Source: a virus. From it: 64,000 nt of DNA. The DNA is taken from positions 1 through 64,000 of the IMG/VR virus record IMGVR_UViG_3300049440_000308; one strand, given 5' to 3'. Numbering within the stretch: position 1 is the stretch's first letter; each line of letters starts with the position of its first letter. The notes below the pieces were generated by a model. It saw nothing but the letters and a program-made list of their open reading frames with translations, had not been told where the DNA came from and ran no database searches. Position numbers and translations under genes: made by a program. Below, piece after piece: positions 8,139 to 15,779 of this stretch.

Positions 8139-8337
8139 GATTGCTCTCCTCGCTGAGGGAGACGGTCAGGTAAAGCCGGCCACCCGGGTACTCGTCAGGC
8201 CCGGTGACGACCGACACGCCCGGCATCGCCGTCAGGCGCGCGGCGAGGCCAGCGGCAGACTCTCCCTCAAGGCGGACGCGGACGATGCCGGGCGGTAGCG
8301 GGGCGAACTTACGGTCGCCACGGCGGGACTCAGCCAA
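8131..8337 (-). CDS. small hypothetical protein
   Basis: 68 aa, alternating strands and helix (GIVRVRLEGESAAGLAARLTAMPGVSVVTGPDEYPGG.RLYLTVSL), a ferredoxin-like alpha/beta pattern. Overlaps the genes on both sides by 8 bases. No function known. Confidence 0.55.
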   Translation of the reverse strand: MAESRRGDRKFAPLPPGIVRVRLEGESAAGLAARLTAMPGVSVVTGPDEYPGGRLYLTVSLSEESNHG

Positions 8338-8725
8338 TGCCGTCCCCCTTCCCGGTCAGCTCACGGGCAATGTCCCGGTAAGTGGGGCACCGCCATTGCG
8401 CCCGCAGGTCCGCGTTGCCCTCGTCGCAGCAGGAGGAGCACACGGCCACCGTGGGCTTGCCCTTGCAGTACCAGACCCCGTCGTCGCCCTCGAAGTGCGC
8501 GTCCCCGTCGTAGTCCGCGTCATGACCGCATGTGATCTTGCCCCGGTAGTCCTCCACTGTGCCGTAAAGCTGGACCGGCTGGTGGTGCTCCAGGGCTGCC
8601 TCAACGGCCTTCAGGAGACGGGGAACCGCCGTTGAGATCGGCGTCCGCTCAGTAGCCAGCCCGTTGATGCCGTCAATGATCGTGCGCCATTCGGAGAGGC
8701 ATCCGGCTACCGGGTCGTCAGTCAC
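8330..8725 (-). CDS. zinc-binding hypothetical protein
   Basis: 131 aa. Helical N-terminus, then CGHDADYDGDAHFEGDDGVWYCKGKPTVAVCSSCCDEGN, a ribbon with several Cys and His. This kind of ITCGH...CSSC segment is common in actinophage proteins. Unknown function; 8-base overlaps. Confidence 0.6.
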   Translation of the reverse strand: MTDDPVAGCLSEWRTIIDGINGLATERTPISTAVPRLLKAVEAALEHHQPVQLYGTVEDYRGKITCGHDADYDGDAHFEGDDGVWYCKGKPTVAVCSSCCDEGNADLRAQWRCPTYRDIARELTGKGDGIG

Positions 8726-9080
8726 GGCCGGCCACCTCCACCCCGAGCGCGTCGGCGAACGCCTTCACGATCGCCCTCGCGTGAGCGTCCCCCATGTGGC
8801 TGAGCTTGTACTGGTTGCTCCCGATCGCGACAGCCAGATCAAGGACGGACATCTCCGAGGTGGACGCGACGGCGCGGCCTGAGACGGCGAACTCGCGGGC
8901 CTCGTCCCACCTGATCCACGCGGTCCCGTCCTCGTCGCGGTGCACGCACGCGCTGGTGAAGTCCCGCCGGCGGAGCCAGGCCTCATGCCACGCCAGAAGC
9001 TCAACGGCGGCGCGGACGTGCGGGTCATGGCCCCTTGTCCACTTACGCAAGGCGGCAACGGTTGAGTCGAAGTCAGCCAC
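8718..9080 (-). CDS. hypothetical protein, paralogue A
   Basis: 120 aa, all-alpha. LLAWHEAWLRRRDFTSACVHRDEDGTAWIRWDEAREFA and the end HARAIVKAFADALGV match the protein coded at 9824-10195 (LLIWHEYWIRRSDFRSAC... HRQAVADAFAAALGV), so the two genes arose by duplication. Family unknown. Confidence 0.65.
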   Translation of the reverse strand: MADFDSTVAALRKWTRGHDPHVRAAVELLAWHEAWLRRRDFTSACVHRDEDGTAWIRWDEAREFAVSGRAVASTSEMSVLDLAVAIGSNQYKLSHMGDAHARAIVKAFADALGVEVAGRD

Positions 9081-9315
9081 GGCCCGCCTCCGCTTCCGGC
9101 GTCTTCGCCACCGACGCCAGGGTGATCCCGTCGATGAACTCGCGGACGCCCCGCTCGCCCCCTACGATTGCCATGCCCATGCCGAGTGTCGTCAGGTCCG
9201 GGTTCAGGGGGATGCCCTGCGCGCTCATGTCCTGGATGACGGAAGCGAGAGCGGACGGCCACGGTTCTGCCGCCGCCCGCTCCTTGCACCAGGCGAGCTT
9301 CTCCTCGTCAGTCAT
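9073..9315 (-). CDS. small hypothetical protein
   Basis: 80 aa from MTDEEKLAWCKE, whose ATG overlaps the upstream stop (ATGA). Helical, GERGVREFIDGITLASVAKTPEAE at the end. Not recognised. Confidence 0.6.
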   Translation of the reverse strand: MTDEEKLAWCKERAAAEPWPSALASVIQDMSAQGIPLNPDLTTLGMGMAIVGGERGVREFIDGITLASVAKTPEAEAGRG

Positions 9316-9827
9316 GGCGCGATCCCCACTTCCCATTCCTCGTCGCCGATGAACGCCGTGTACTCCGGTGACTCCCCCTGCGCCTCGTAGGAGTACGGGA
9401 CGCCCTTGTAGTCGGTGCTGTTCTTCGTCACCACCGGGCAGCCGGTCAGCGCTCTCACCATCTGGTCGACGGTCCACATCTTGTGATGGTCGCCGTCGAT
9501 CGTGCCGTACTCGCTGGCGATCTCCAGTGCCTTGGTTATCCGACTGTCCGACACGGGCGGGTCCACGGTCCCGGGCGTCTCCGGTTCCTCCTGGGGAACT
9601 CCCGCGCAGGAGGCGTGCACGGCGACTGCCGCGCCCGTCGTCCAGCCTGCGGACTTGCGGCTCTCAGGGTCGATCCCGGCGAAGACCAGGACCGTGACCC
9701 CCTCGCCGAGAGGGCCGTCGCACACGGGGCACGGCTCGTCGTAAAGGGGATGGTCGCGCCGGATGCTCATCCGGCGCCCGGAGGCGAGGACGGGCATCAA
9801 GCCTGCGGGCACCCGGACGGGGATCAC
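9312..9827 (-). CDS. hypothetical protein with zinc ribbon
   Basis: 171 aa. CPVCDGPLGEGVTVLVFAG...VHASC is a CxxC...HxxC ribbon near residues 33-80; the second half (DQMVRALTGCPVV...YTAFIGDEEWEVGIAP) is alpha/beta. No known function. ATGA coupling to both neighbours. Confidence 0.6.
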   Translation of the reverse strand: MIPVRVPAGLMPVLASGRRMSIRRDHPLYDEPCPVCDGPLGEGVTVLVFAGIDPESRKSAGWTTGAAVAVHASCAGVPQEEPETPGTVDPPVSDSRITKALEIASEYGTIDGDHHKMWTVDQMVRALTGCPVVTKNSTDYKGVPYSYEAQGESPEYTAFIGDEEWEVGIAP

Positions 9828-10195
9828 TCCGCGCGCTCCTTTCCTGTCAGGGCGGTGACGCCAAGGGCGGCGGCGAAGGCATCCGCGACGGCCTGCCGGT
9901 GAGCGTGGCCGAAACCTGACATGCCGTAGGAGTCGCCGGCGAGATCGGCCGCGAACTTAAGGACCGCCCGCTCGGAGGACGAGCAGTTCACCTCAGCCGC
10001 GAACGTGCGGGCGCGGCTCCACTTAACGCAGGTTCCGTTCCGGTCGGTTTGAGTGCAGGCTGACCGGAAGTCGCTGCGGCGGATCCAGTACTCGTGCCAG
10101 ATCAGGAGGCTGGCGGCGGCCTGCCTTGCCGTGTCCCCGCCTGCGTACCATGCCCGGATGTTCCGGGCGGTCGCGTTGAAGTCGAACTCAGGCAT
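9824..10195 (-). CDS. hypothetical protein, paralogue B
   Basis: 123 aa, duplicate of the gene at 8718-9080 (shared WHExWxRRxDFxSAC core and DAFAAALGV tail). The Cys/Asp pattern is conserved between the copies, arguing both are under selection. Function unknown. Confidence 0.65.
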   Translation of the reverse strand: MPEFDFNATARNIRAWYAGGDTARQAAASLLIWHEYWIRRSDFRSACTQTDRNGTCVKWSRARTFAAEVNCSSSERAVLKFAADLAGDSYGMSGFGHAHRQAVADAFAAALGVTALTGKERAE

Positions 10196-10469
10196 TGCCG
10201 TTCCCCTCTCCTGTCGTAGTGCCGCCCTCGCCCGGTCCGGCGATGGCCATGAGCGCTTCCTGCAGCTGCCTCAGGTCCCCCAGGTAAGGGCGGGCGGCAA
10301 GCTGAGCGGACAGTTCCCGCCACTGGGGGGCGGCCGGGCTCAGCACGTCCCGGCTCACGAGAAGGGCGACCGCGTCCGAGCAGGCGTCGTCCAGGGCGTC
10401 AAGGACACGGGCGAGGCGGGCGGCGGTCCTTGCCGCCTCAGTACGCCCGGCGGGGGTAACGAAGTCCAT
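10188..10469 (-). CDS. hypothetical helical protein
   Basis: 93 aa, Ala/Leu-rich helices (ARTAARLARVLDALDDACSDAVALLVSRDVLS) with a Gly/Glu tail. Overlaps the downstream gene by 8 bases. Not recognised. Confidence 0.55.
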   Translation of the reverse strand: MDFVTPAGRTEAARTAARLARVLDALDDACSDAVALLVSRDVLSPAAPQWRELSAQLAARPYLGDLRQLQEALMAIAGPGEGGTTTGEGNGNA

Positions 10470-10472
10470 CGG

Positions 10473-11174
10473 TCAGCCTTCCGTTCCGGTCGCCGCGGCG
10501 GCGCCTGCGTGCGCGACGTGTGGTTCCCATGCTCCGTCCGGGTGCCGGCAGATCTCCCGGCCACGCTCCGGCTCGTCGGCACGCGCCCAGGCGGAGGTAT
10601 CCCATGCCCACGTAAGGTCCGCATCGCAGTTCAGGCATGTTGCCCTAGGCGCGGGCGGGGCGAGGTGCCACCAGTTCCCGAGGGTGTCCGCTACCGTGTC
10701 GCCAGCCGGGTCGGCGAGCATCGCCGGCCGGTCGACGGTCGCGAGGTGGGCTGGGCCAATCCGGATACGGAACGGCCTCGGGCCGGAGGGGGCGGCTTCA
10801 GTGCCTTCAGGCGGCAGGATGCGCGCCGTGACCTCAAGCCGCGTCCCCTCCGGCCAGTCGGAGGCGAACGCCCGGAACCCGGGGCCGCTGATGCTGTCCG
10901 ACCGGAACGGCCAGCCGGGGGCCTCCCAGATGCGGGGCGTCTCCCAGTTTCGCGCGTCCGGGCGCGCGATCACTGTCATGGCCCCGGCGATTACCTCCCG
11001 CCCGCGGCCGAGCACCTGATCGGGCCAGAGGTGGCGGGGGCACTTCCACGGACTCTCTCGCTGCGACTTGACCGAGGCGGCCTCGTCGGCGCGCGTCCCA
11101 TGTCGGTAGGTGACCGTCTCCCCGCAGCCAGGGCCGGCGCATCGGATCGTCTGGCGGTAGTTACCCCTCGGCAT
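10473..11174 (-). CDS. hypothetical protein with two CxxC sites
   Basis: 233 aa. N-terminal CAGPGCGETVTYRHG and C-terminal CLNCDADLTWAWDTSAW are separate small zinc sites flanking a beta-rich middle (FRAFASDWPEGTRLEVTARILPPEG). Overlaps the upstream gene by 14 bases. Unknown role. Confidence 0.6.
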   Translation of the reverse strand: MPRGNYRQTIRCAGPGCGETVTYRHGTRADEAASVKSQRESPWKCPRHLWPDQVLGRGREVIAGAMTVIARPDARNWETPRIWEAPGWPFRSDSISGPGFRAFASDWPEGTRLEVTARILPPEGTEAAPSGPRPFRIRIGPAHLATVDRPAMLADPAGDTVADTLGNWWHLAPPAPRATCLNCDADLTWAWDTSAWARADEPERGREICRHPDGAWEPHVAHAGAAAATGTEG

Positions 11175-11373
11175 TGCCGCTCCCCTGTGCCGCCTCCGTG
11201 ATCAGCGTGAGGTCAGCCGGGTCGGTCGCCTTGGGGTACCTGTCGCCCTCGTAGCGGACGAACACGGCGACGTTGCCGACGCTGGTTATCGCGCCGTTCT
11301 CAGCGAGTGCCCCCGCAGACCTGTAGGCCACAGTCGCGCCGATGTGCGCGCGGGCCTCGTCAAGCGTCATCAT
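11161..11373 (-). CDS. small beta-barrel-like protein, paralogue 1
   Basis: 70 aa. MTLDEARAHIGATVAYRS...GAITSVGNVAVFVRYEGD has the alternation of a small SH3-like barrel and parallels the next gene at 11377-11571 (MTLDEAYDHVGETLVHK...VKVGDYGALYVRF). A tandem duplication. Function unknown. Confidence 0.6.
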   Translation of the reverse strand: MMTLDEARAHIGATVAYRSAGALAENGAITSVGNVAVFVRYEGDRYPKATDPADLTLITEAAQGSGNAEG

Positions 11374-11376
11374 CCG

Positions 11377-11571
11377 TCAGTCCTCCGCCCCTGCGCCCTT
11401 CGGCGCGAACCACCGCGGGTGCATCGTCACGATCTCGGTGCTGCCCGCGAAGCGGACGTATAGGGCCCCGTAGTCGCCGACCTTGACCAGCTCGGCTTCC
11501 TCGGCCGGCTTGTCCAGGAACTTGTGGACCAGGGTCTCGCCCACGTGGTCGTAGGCCTCGTCAAGCGTCAT
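11377..11571 (-). CDS. small beta-barrel-like protein, paralogue 2
   Basis: 64 aa from MTLDEAYDH, chosen by homology to its neighbour and by the 11-base overlap with the upstream gene. Same SH3-like pattern as the 70-aa neighbour. Function unknown. Confidence 0.6.
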   Translation of the reverse strand: MTLDEAYDHVGETLVHKFLDKPAEEAELVKVGDYGALYVRFAGSTEIVTMHPRWFAPKGAGAED

Positions 11572-11824
11572 CGTTACCCTCCGTTCCTGCGGCCCGTGCC
11601 GCTTCCGTTTGCCCGCCCGGCTTGTGCAGCGGGCAGAAGTCCCTGTCGCTCCCGCCCCTGAACTTGCTGCGGACATGAGTCCAGCCTTCCTTCGCGGCAC
11701 GCTTGCGGACCTGCGCCCGGGTCTCGCCGGAGGAGGGGCGCAGGCCCCGCTTGCCCTCGAACCACTCGCAGCAGCGAGGGTCGTTGCAGGACAGCTCAAC
11801 CTGGGTCCACTCGAACGCGGTCAC
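11561..11824 (-). CDS. small Cys/His protein
   Basis: 87 aa. CNDPRCCEWFEGKRGLRP...GWTHV...DFCPLHK has Cys and His spaced as in small phage zinc proteins. ATGA overlap with the downstream gene. Unknown. Confidence 0.6.
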   Translation of the reverse strand: MTAFEWTQVELSCNDPRCCEWFEGKRGLRPSSGETRAQVRKRAAKEGWTHVRSKFRGGSDRDFCPLHKPGGQTEAARAAGTEGNDDA

Positions 11825-11997
11825 GGGGTCACCGCGCGGATGACGGCCTCAGCGAAGCGGTCCCGGGGAATCCCGTTCAGGGAGACCAGGCTGCCGCCGA
11901 CGTGCACGACCAGCCGCCCGCCCTGGCGTCCAACCTCCCAGCGGATACCTGGGGGAACTGTCCCGCTGTCGATCTCGGTGTAACCGTCAATCAGCAC
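11821..11997 (-). CDS. very small hypothetical protein
   Basis: 58 aa from a GTG (VLIDGYTEIDSGTVPPG) that overlaps the upstream stop by 7 bases; the longer upstream frame overlaps real genes. Strand-rich, no family. Confidence 0.5.
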   Translation of the reverse strand: MLIDGYTEIDSGTVPPGIRWEVGRQGGRLVVHVGGSLVSLNGIPRDRFAEAVIRAVTP

Positions 11998-12212
11998 GGG
12001 GCTACCTCCCCGGACGCCCGCCGGTACGGCGGGCAGTCGTAGAGGCTCCGTCCGTGCAGCGCGTGATGCCGCCACCCGGTGTTGCCGATGTCGAGGTCGT
12101 TTGGCGTGAGCGACGATGCGGTATAGCGCTCGCCCGCCTTGATCGGGACGCCGCACTCCCAGGCGCAAGCGTGCTCAGCGCGGGCGGTGCGCTCTTCGTA
12201 GAGGAGCGCCAT
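11991..12212 (-). CDS. small zinc-site hypothetical protein
   Basis: 73 aa from MALLYEERTARAEHACAWECGVPIKAGERY, a phage-type zinc motif (C-x3-C ... H ... C). Shares one base with the upstream stop. Unknown. Confidence 0.6.
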   Translation of the reverse strand: MALLYEERTARAEHACAWECGVPIKAGERYTASSLTPNDLDIGNTGWRHHALHGRSLYDCPPYRRASGEVAPC

Positions 12213-12598
12213 CAGCCGCTCACCTCCCTGGGGCCGAGCGTGAGCACGGTCACCATCCTGAAGGCGGGAAGGTCCCGCGCGTCCGCCGCGTCCATCCCCG
12301 CGCACTCCCCGCAGAGCAGCCGCATCGTCTCCGTCCGCCAGTGAACCACCAGCAGGCGGGAGGCGGGGGCATGCCAGCAGCGGACGCAGGCAAGAGGCTG
12401 GTCACCGTCGGCCGTGCGGGCGCCGGGGCCGCCGAGCGCCTCCCGCAGTGCCCTCTCCGCCGCCCCCGGTCCCCCGACCGGGTCCAGGCCGAGGCGCTCC
12501 GCGATCCGCTCCGCGTGCACTGCCCCGTCCCGTCCGGAGCGCAGGACCGCGCTGAGCAGCCCCCCGAGGTCCGGGTACGGGTCGTAGCGCTCAGCCAT
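12212..12598 (-). CDS. hypothetical protein
   Basis: 128 aa. N-terminal helical region (GLLSAVLRSGRDGAVHAERIAERLGLDP), then a ribbon CVRCWHAPASRLLVVHWRTETMRLLCGECAG. Could be a small DNA- or nucleotide-binding protein. 8-base overlap with its upstream neighbour. Confidence 0.6.
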   Translation of the reverse strand: MAERYDPYPDLGGLLSAVLRSGRDGAVHAERIAERLGLDPVGGPGAAERALREALGGPGARTADGDQPLACVRCWHAPASRLLVVHWRTETMRLLCGECAGMDAADARDLPAFRMVTVLTLGPREVSG

Positions 12599-12875
12599 TG
12601 CCGTCCCCTTCCGGTAGCGTCACGCGGACCGCCGCGATCCTCTGCGACCCGATCCCGGTCACCGTCCAGCCCTGCCCTGACTCCCCGAGCAGCCGCAGCC
12701 ACCGGCAGAGGGCAGCGCGCCGCAGCACGGCTTCCCCGGTACCCGAGGCCCGGTAGGTCACCAGGACCCCGGACGGACCGCAGGCGAGGGAGAAGCCGCT
12801 CTCATGCCGGGCGGCGGGCCGCTCTCCTGCTGCGATCAGGGTCGCGTTCACGTCCTTCACCAGCGCGTCAGTCAT
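12591..12875 (-). CDS. hypothetical protein
   Basis: 94 aa from MTDALVKDVN. Alpha/beta with ESGFSLACGPSGVLVTYRASG and WTVTGIGSQRIAAVRVTLP. Overlaps neighbours by 8 bases. Not recognised. Confidence 0.6.
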   Translation of the reverse strand: MTDALVKDVNATLIAAGERPAARHESGFSLACGPSGVLVTYRASGTGEAVLRRAALCRWLRLLGESGQGWTVTGIGSQRIAAVRVTLPEGDGNG

Positions 12876-13134
12876 TGCCGTTCTCCTGTCCCGTTGCCAC
12901 CTGTATCCGCTCAAGGTCCGCCTGCGCCTGCCCTGAGGCAACATAAGCCCGGCAGTCGTCCAGCGTCCCCAGGTAGTCCGCGACGATCACCCGCTCCGGC
13001 AGGTGCGCGACAAGCCATGTCGTCCGGTCGTCATCGGACCGCTCCATCATCCACTTTCCGTCCTCGGTGACCTTGAGCCAGCGGCACCGGGAGGGCTTGA
13101 GCGGGGCGAGGCGCGTGGTCGCAGGGCTAGTCAA
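12868..13134 (-). CDS. hypothetical protein (TTG start likely)
   Basis: 88 aa if translation starts at the TTG overlapping the upstream TAG stop; no ATG or GTG fits the coupling pattern. CRWLKVTEDGKWMMERSDDDRTTWLVAHLPERVIVADYLGTLDDCRAYVASG looks real by codon use. Start uncertain, function unknown. Confidence 0.5.
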   Translation of the reverse strand: MTSPATTRLAPLKPSRCRWLKVTEDGKWMMERSDDDRTTWLVAHLPERVIVADYLGTLDDCRAYVASGQAQADLERIQVATGQENGND

Positions 13135-13570
13135 CGTCTGAGCCTTCCCCGTCGACCGGGTCCGCCTCTGAGCTGACGATGACCATGGCCCCCGTGCTTC
13201 TCGCGTGGTAGCCGGCGGCGGCAAGAGCGGCCCTGTAGTCGTCGAGCAGCGCTCGCGGCCCCTCGCCGGGATTGAAGGGGAGCAGGTCCGCCCCGCGAAG
13301 GTCGACGATGATCTCGCTGCCGAACGCGGCCGGGGTGACTGTGAAGCCGGGCTGGCCGTCGTGGTATTCCGCAAAGCCCGCTGCGGCCAGGAATGCCGCC
13401 ACGGCGCCGACGGTGCTTCCCGGGCAGGCCGCCGAGCCGGTCAGCGCGTGGACCCACGCCTCAAGGCGGGAGACGAGCGGGGAACCGCAGCCGTCGCACT
13501 GGTGCCGGGACGGGCCGCCGTTGCCGTAGGTGACGTCCGTGTAATGGCCGCCGGGAAAGTGCTTCCTCAT
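13127..13570 (-). CDS. hypothetical protein
   Basis: 147 aa from the ATG that overlaps the upstream stop (ATGA). N-terminal CDGCGSPL ribbon, then an alpha/beta domain (EIIVDLRGADLLPFNPGEGPRALLDDYRAALAAAGYHARSTGAMVIVSS). No family recognised. Confidence 0.6.
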   Translation of the reverse strand: MRKHFPGGHYTDVTYGNGGPSRHQCDGCGSPLVSRLEAWVHALTGSAACPGSTVGAVAAFLAAAGFAEYHDGQPGFTVTPAAFGSEIIVDLRGADLLPFNPGEGPRALLDDYRAALAAAGYHARSTGAMVIVSSEADPVDGEGSDVD

Positions 13571-13788
13571 GCCCACCACTTCCCGGACCGCTCAAGCCGC
13601 CCGCAGACGGCATTCCGAAGCTCGGTCAGGGTGGGCCGCTCAAGGTCGGCCATGGCGTACAGGACGGCGGCCCACTCAAGGCCGATCCGGCAGCAGTAGC
13701 CGACCGTCACGTCAAGGCCCGCCCCCGCGTCCTGCGCGCGGATCACCGTCTCGCCCTTGGCGATGGAGGGGAATGTCAGCACGATCAT
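13567..13788 (-). CDS. small hypothetical protein
   Basis: 73 aa, strand-rich start (MIVLTFPSIAKGETVIRAQ) and C-terminal helix (LTELRNAVCGRLERSGKWW). Translationally coupled by ATGA to the gene downstream. Unknown. Confidence 0.55.
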   Translation of the reverse strand: MIVLTFPSIAKGETVIRAQDAGAGLDVTVGYCCRIGLEWAAVLYAMADLERPTLTELRNAVCGRLERSGKWWA

Positions 13789-13791
13789 GGT

Positions 13792-14040
13792 TCAGTCCTC
13801 CCTCGTCCCGAGGATGCCGACCGTCTCCCCGATCGCCTCAAGGGCGGCGAGGCGGGAGACGATCTCCTGCGCGTCCGACGCGATGCCCCGCGCATGGTGG
13901 GTCACTGAGGTGACGTTCCCGCCGTCGATCCGGGCCAGCACGTAGCCGATGTACTCCTGGATGCGCTCGGCGTCCTGCCGGATCTTGTCCTCGTGGCGCT
14001 TCCTGAGGTTCCCGAGCGCCCGGGTCTGCCAGTCGTCCAT
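13792..14040 (-). CDS. small helical protein at head of operon
   Basis: 82 aa, entirely helical (NLRKRHEDKIRQDAERIQEYIGYVLARID ... SRLAALEAIGETVGIL), possibly a coiled coil. It is the first gene of the long minus-strand train going left: the large inverted repeat 14056-14107 lies just before its start and separates it from the divergent RHH-like gene, which probably represses it. Confidence 0.6.
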   Translation of the reverse strand: MDDWQTRALGNLRKRHEDKIRQDAERIQEYIGYVLARIDGGNVTSVTHHARGIASDAQEIVSRLAALEAIGETVGILGTRED

Positions 14041-14055
14041 GACTTCTCCCGCCCT

Positions 14056-14107
14056 AGGTGGCTAGCCACCAGTCTAGCGGGTCGGCTAGACTTTTGGCTA
14101 GCCACCT
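14056..14107. promoter_or_regulatory. large inverted repeat, probable operator in divergent promoter
   Basis: Two 23-bp arms (14056-14078 and 14085-14107) are reverse complements at 21 of 23 positions around a 6-bp spacer. Each arm contains its own palindrome core GGCTAGCC and the half-site AGTCTAGC. No T-run follows, and the repeat sits between two divergent genes, so it is more likely an operator than a terminator. The small protein coded at 14123-14299 is the obvious candidate binder. Confidence 0.7.
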
Positions 14108-14122
14108 GCGAAGATCTTTCAC

Positions 14123-14299
14123 ATGCCGAGTAAGCACCGCTACCGGGCCATCACCCCGCGCCCCCCCGAGGACGTGCGGGAGGCTGCCCAGGACGCCGCC
14201 GAACGGCAGGGAACGAACCTGAATGCCGTAGTCGTGGCGTTCCTCCGCTGGTACGGCGGCCTCGCCGAGAGCCACCCCGAACGGCCCGGGCCGCTGTAG
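14123..14299 (+). CDS. tiny ribbon-helix-helix-like protein
   Basis: 58 aa. HRYRAITPRPPEDVREAAQDAAERQGTNLNAVVVAFLRWYGG has one strand and two helices in the arrangement of HicB-type/CopG RHH repressors (…A..RG.s.n..v...l..y). Divergent from the minus-strand operon with the inverted repeat between them, which suggests autoregulation and control of that operon. Ends 5 bases before the convergent neighbour's stop. Confidence 0.65.
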   Translation: MPSKHRYRAITPRPPEDVREAAQDAAERQGTNLNAVVVAFLRWYGGLAESHPERPGPL

Positions 14300-14304
14300 C
14301 CCGT

Positions 14305-14568
14305 TCAACCGAGCACCAGCGTCCCGGCCTCGTGCGCCGCCATGACCGTAGCCTCGCGCTGTTCCCTCGCCTGAGCCTTCCGTGCCGCCTCGGCTGCCGC
14401 CCTCGCCGTCCGCTCCGCCCCGGCGGCCGCCCGTGCCTTCCGCTCCGCCCGCCACCGCCGCATGTACGCCGCCCACGCCTTCAGGTCCTGCGGGCACGGG
14501 TCGGTCCCCTCCCGGTAGTGACGCTGAACCGCGCCCGGGGTGCCGCACTCACTTGACCCGTCCGGCAT
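14305..14568 (-). CDS. hypothetical protein, charged helix
   Basis: 87 aa from an ATG overlapping the upstream stop (ATGA). CGTPGAVQRHYREGTDPCPQDLKAWAAYMRRWRAERKA is the typical phage/actinobacterial 'H...G..CC.C' small DNA-associated motif, followed by an Ala/Arg-rich coiled coil. Function unknown. Confidence 0.6.
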   Translation of the reverse strand: MPDGSSECGTPGAVQRHYREGTDPCPQDLKAWAAYMRRWRAERKARAAAGAERTARAAAEAARKAQAREQREATVMAAHEAGTLVLG

Positions 14569-15173
14569 CAGGCCGCCTCCTGCCACTCCCGCCCTGCGGC
14601 CCTTCTCCGGGCCCTGCACCTGGCGGCGGACTCCCGGTCCCGTAGCCGCCGGCACGTCCGGCAGCGGCGGTGGCCGTCGCGGTCCGCGATGTCATGCGGG
14701 CGCCCGCACCGGCAGTACGACGCCGGCCTGTCCGGGGGCGCGAGCAGGTCTGCCAGTTCCGTGATCTGCGGCACGAGCTCGGCCGCCAGCAGCGTCGCCT
14801 CGTGGGCGTCCCGCCATGACCTCACGGATGAGAGGTAAAGCTCCCAGGTGACCGTCCCGGCCCGGATAGCGGCGAGCAGGTCATCGTCGGACGGGGCGGC
14901 CGGCAGGGGCCCCGCGGTATCCCGCCCCGGCTTCCGCCCCGGGACGTGGACGTCGCACGCCGTGCTGCGCGCCTTCACCTCCGCGATGCCGCCGCGGAAC
15001 GCCCACGAGCACGAGCACAGGGCGCTGCGCCCCCAGGTGATGCCGGGCCACAGTTCCGCCTCCCGGTACGTCGCCTGGCCGGAAGGCCTCGGCAGGCTCA
15101 CCCCCGCCGGGACGCGGGTTCCCCGGGTGGCCATGTGCGCGCTGACCCTGTCGGTACTGCGCAGGGCGGGCAT
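14568..15173 (-). CDS. zinc-binding hypothetical protein
   Basis: 201 aa. The C-terminus YCRCGRPHDIADRDGHRRCRTCRRLRDRESAARCRARRR is a CxC...H...CxxC zinc site with a strongly basic helix, fitting a nucleic-acid-binding role. The N-terminal half is not recognised. Confidence 0.6.
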   Translation of the reverse strand: MPALRSTDRVSAHMATRGTRVPAGVSLPRPSGQATYREAELWPGITWGRSALCSCSWAFRGGIAEVKARSTACDVHVPGRKPGRDTAGPLPAAPSDDDLLAAIRAGTVTWELYLSSVRSWRDAHEATLLAAELVPQITELADLLAPPDRPASYCRCGRPHDIADRDGHRRCRTCRRLRDRESAARCRARRRAAGREWQEAA

Positions 15174-15189
15174 CAGGGCGCCAGCCTGG

Positions 15190-15591
15190 TCACGGAGGGC
15201 CCCACGCTATCCGGTCCCGGTCCGCCTCAGCGAGCTTCCGCGCCGCCTCCGGGTCCTCCCCGGCCTGCAGCGCCCGCACCTCCGACCCGTAATAACGGCG
15301 CATCCCCCCGGGGGTGCAGAACGGCAGCAGCAGCCCCTCGACAGCCCACCGGGCCACCGTCTTCGGGTCAACCCGGAACAGGGCGGCGACCACGCGGGTC
15401 GGCAGCAGCTCGACGTCGCCGCCCCGCAGCAGCGCCCGCACCTCGGCCTCCCGGAACCGCCGGTGCCCGCCGGCGGTGCGAACCGCGGTGAGCTTCCCCG
15501 CCCTCTCCCACTGGGTGACCGTGTTCGGGTGGACGCGGAACAGGACGGCGACCTGCGCCGGGCTCATCAGGCTCTCCGCCTGGCCGCTCAT
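15190..15591 (-). CDS. tandem BldC/MerR-like helix-turn-helix protein
   Basis: 133 aa with two complete BldC-like winged HTH domains: residues 9-55 (LMSPAQVAVLFRVHPNTVTQWERAGKLTAVRTAGGHRRFR) and 62-108 (LLPTRVVAALFRVDPKTVARWAVEGLLLPFCTPGGMRRY). BldC itself has one such domain and binds DNA as head-to-tail oligomers; a built-in tandem would bind direct repeats as a monomer. ATGA-coupled to the downstream coiled-coil gene. Confidence 0.8.
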   Translation of the reverse strand: MSGQAESLMSPAQVAVLFRVHPNTVTQWERAGKLTAVRTAGGHRRFREAEVRALLRGGDVELLPTRVVAALFRVDPKTVARWAVEGLLLPFCTPGGMRRYYGSEVRALQAGEDPEAARKLAEADRDRIAWGPP

Positions 15592-15779
15592 CCGCGCGCC
15601 CCTTCCCGTTCCTGCCCGGCCAGCAGGGCGCGCAGCCGGGCCGCATCAGCCTCCGCCGCGTCCGCCCGGTGCCGTTCCGCGGCCAGGTCCGCCTCCGCCC
15701 GCTCCGCCCGCTCCAGGACGCGAACGACGGACTCCCTCGCCCGCTCCAGCAGCAGGACGGCCTCAGCCTCCGTCGTCAT
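15588..15779 (-). CDS. small coiled-coil protein
   Basis: 63 aa from MTTEAEAVLLLERARES. Continuous heptad-like Leu/Ala helix (RVLERAERAEADLAAERHRADAAEADAARLRALL). Overlaps the genes on both sides. Unknown. Confidence 0.55.
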   Translation of the reverse strand: MTTEAEAVLLLERARESVVRVLERAERAEADLAAERHRADAAEADAARLRALLAGQEREGARG

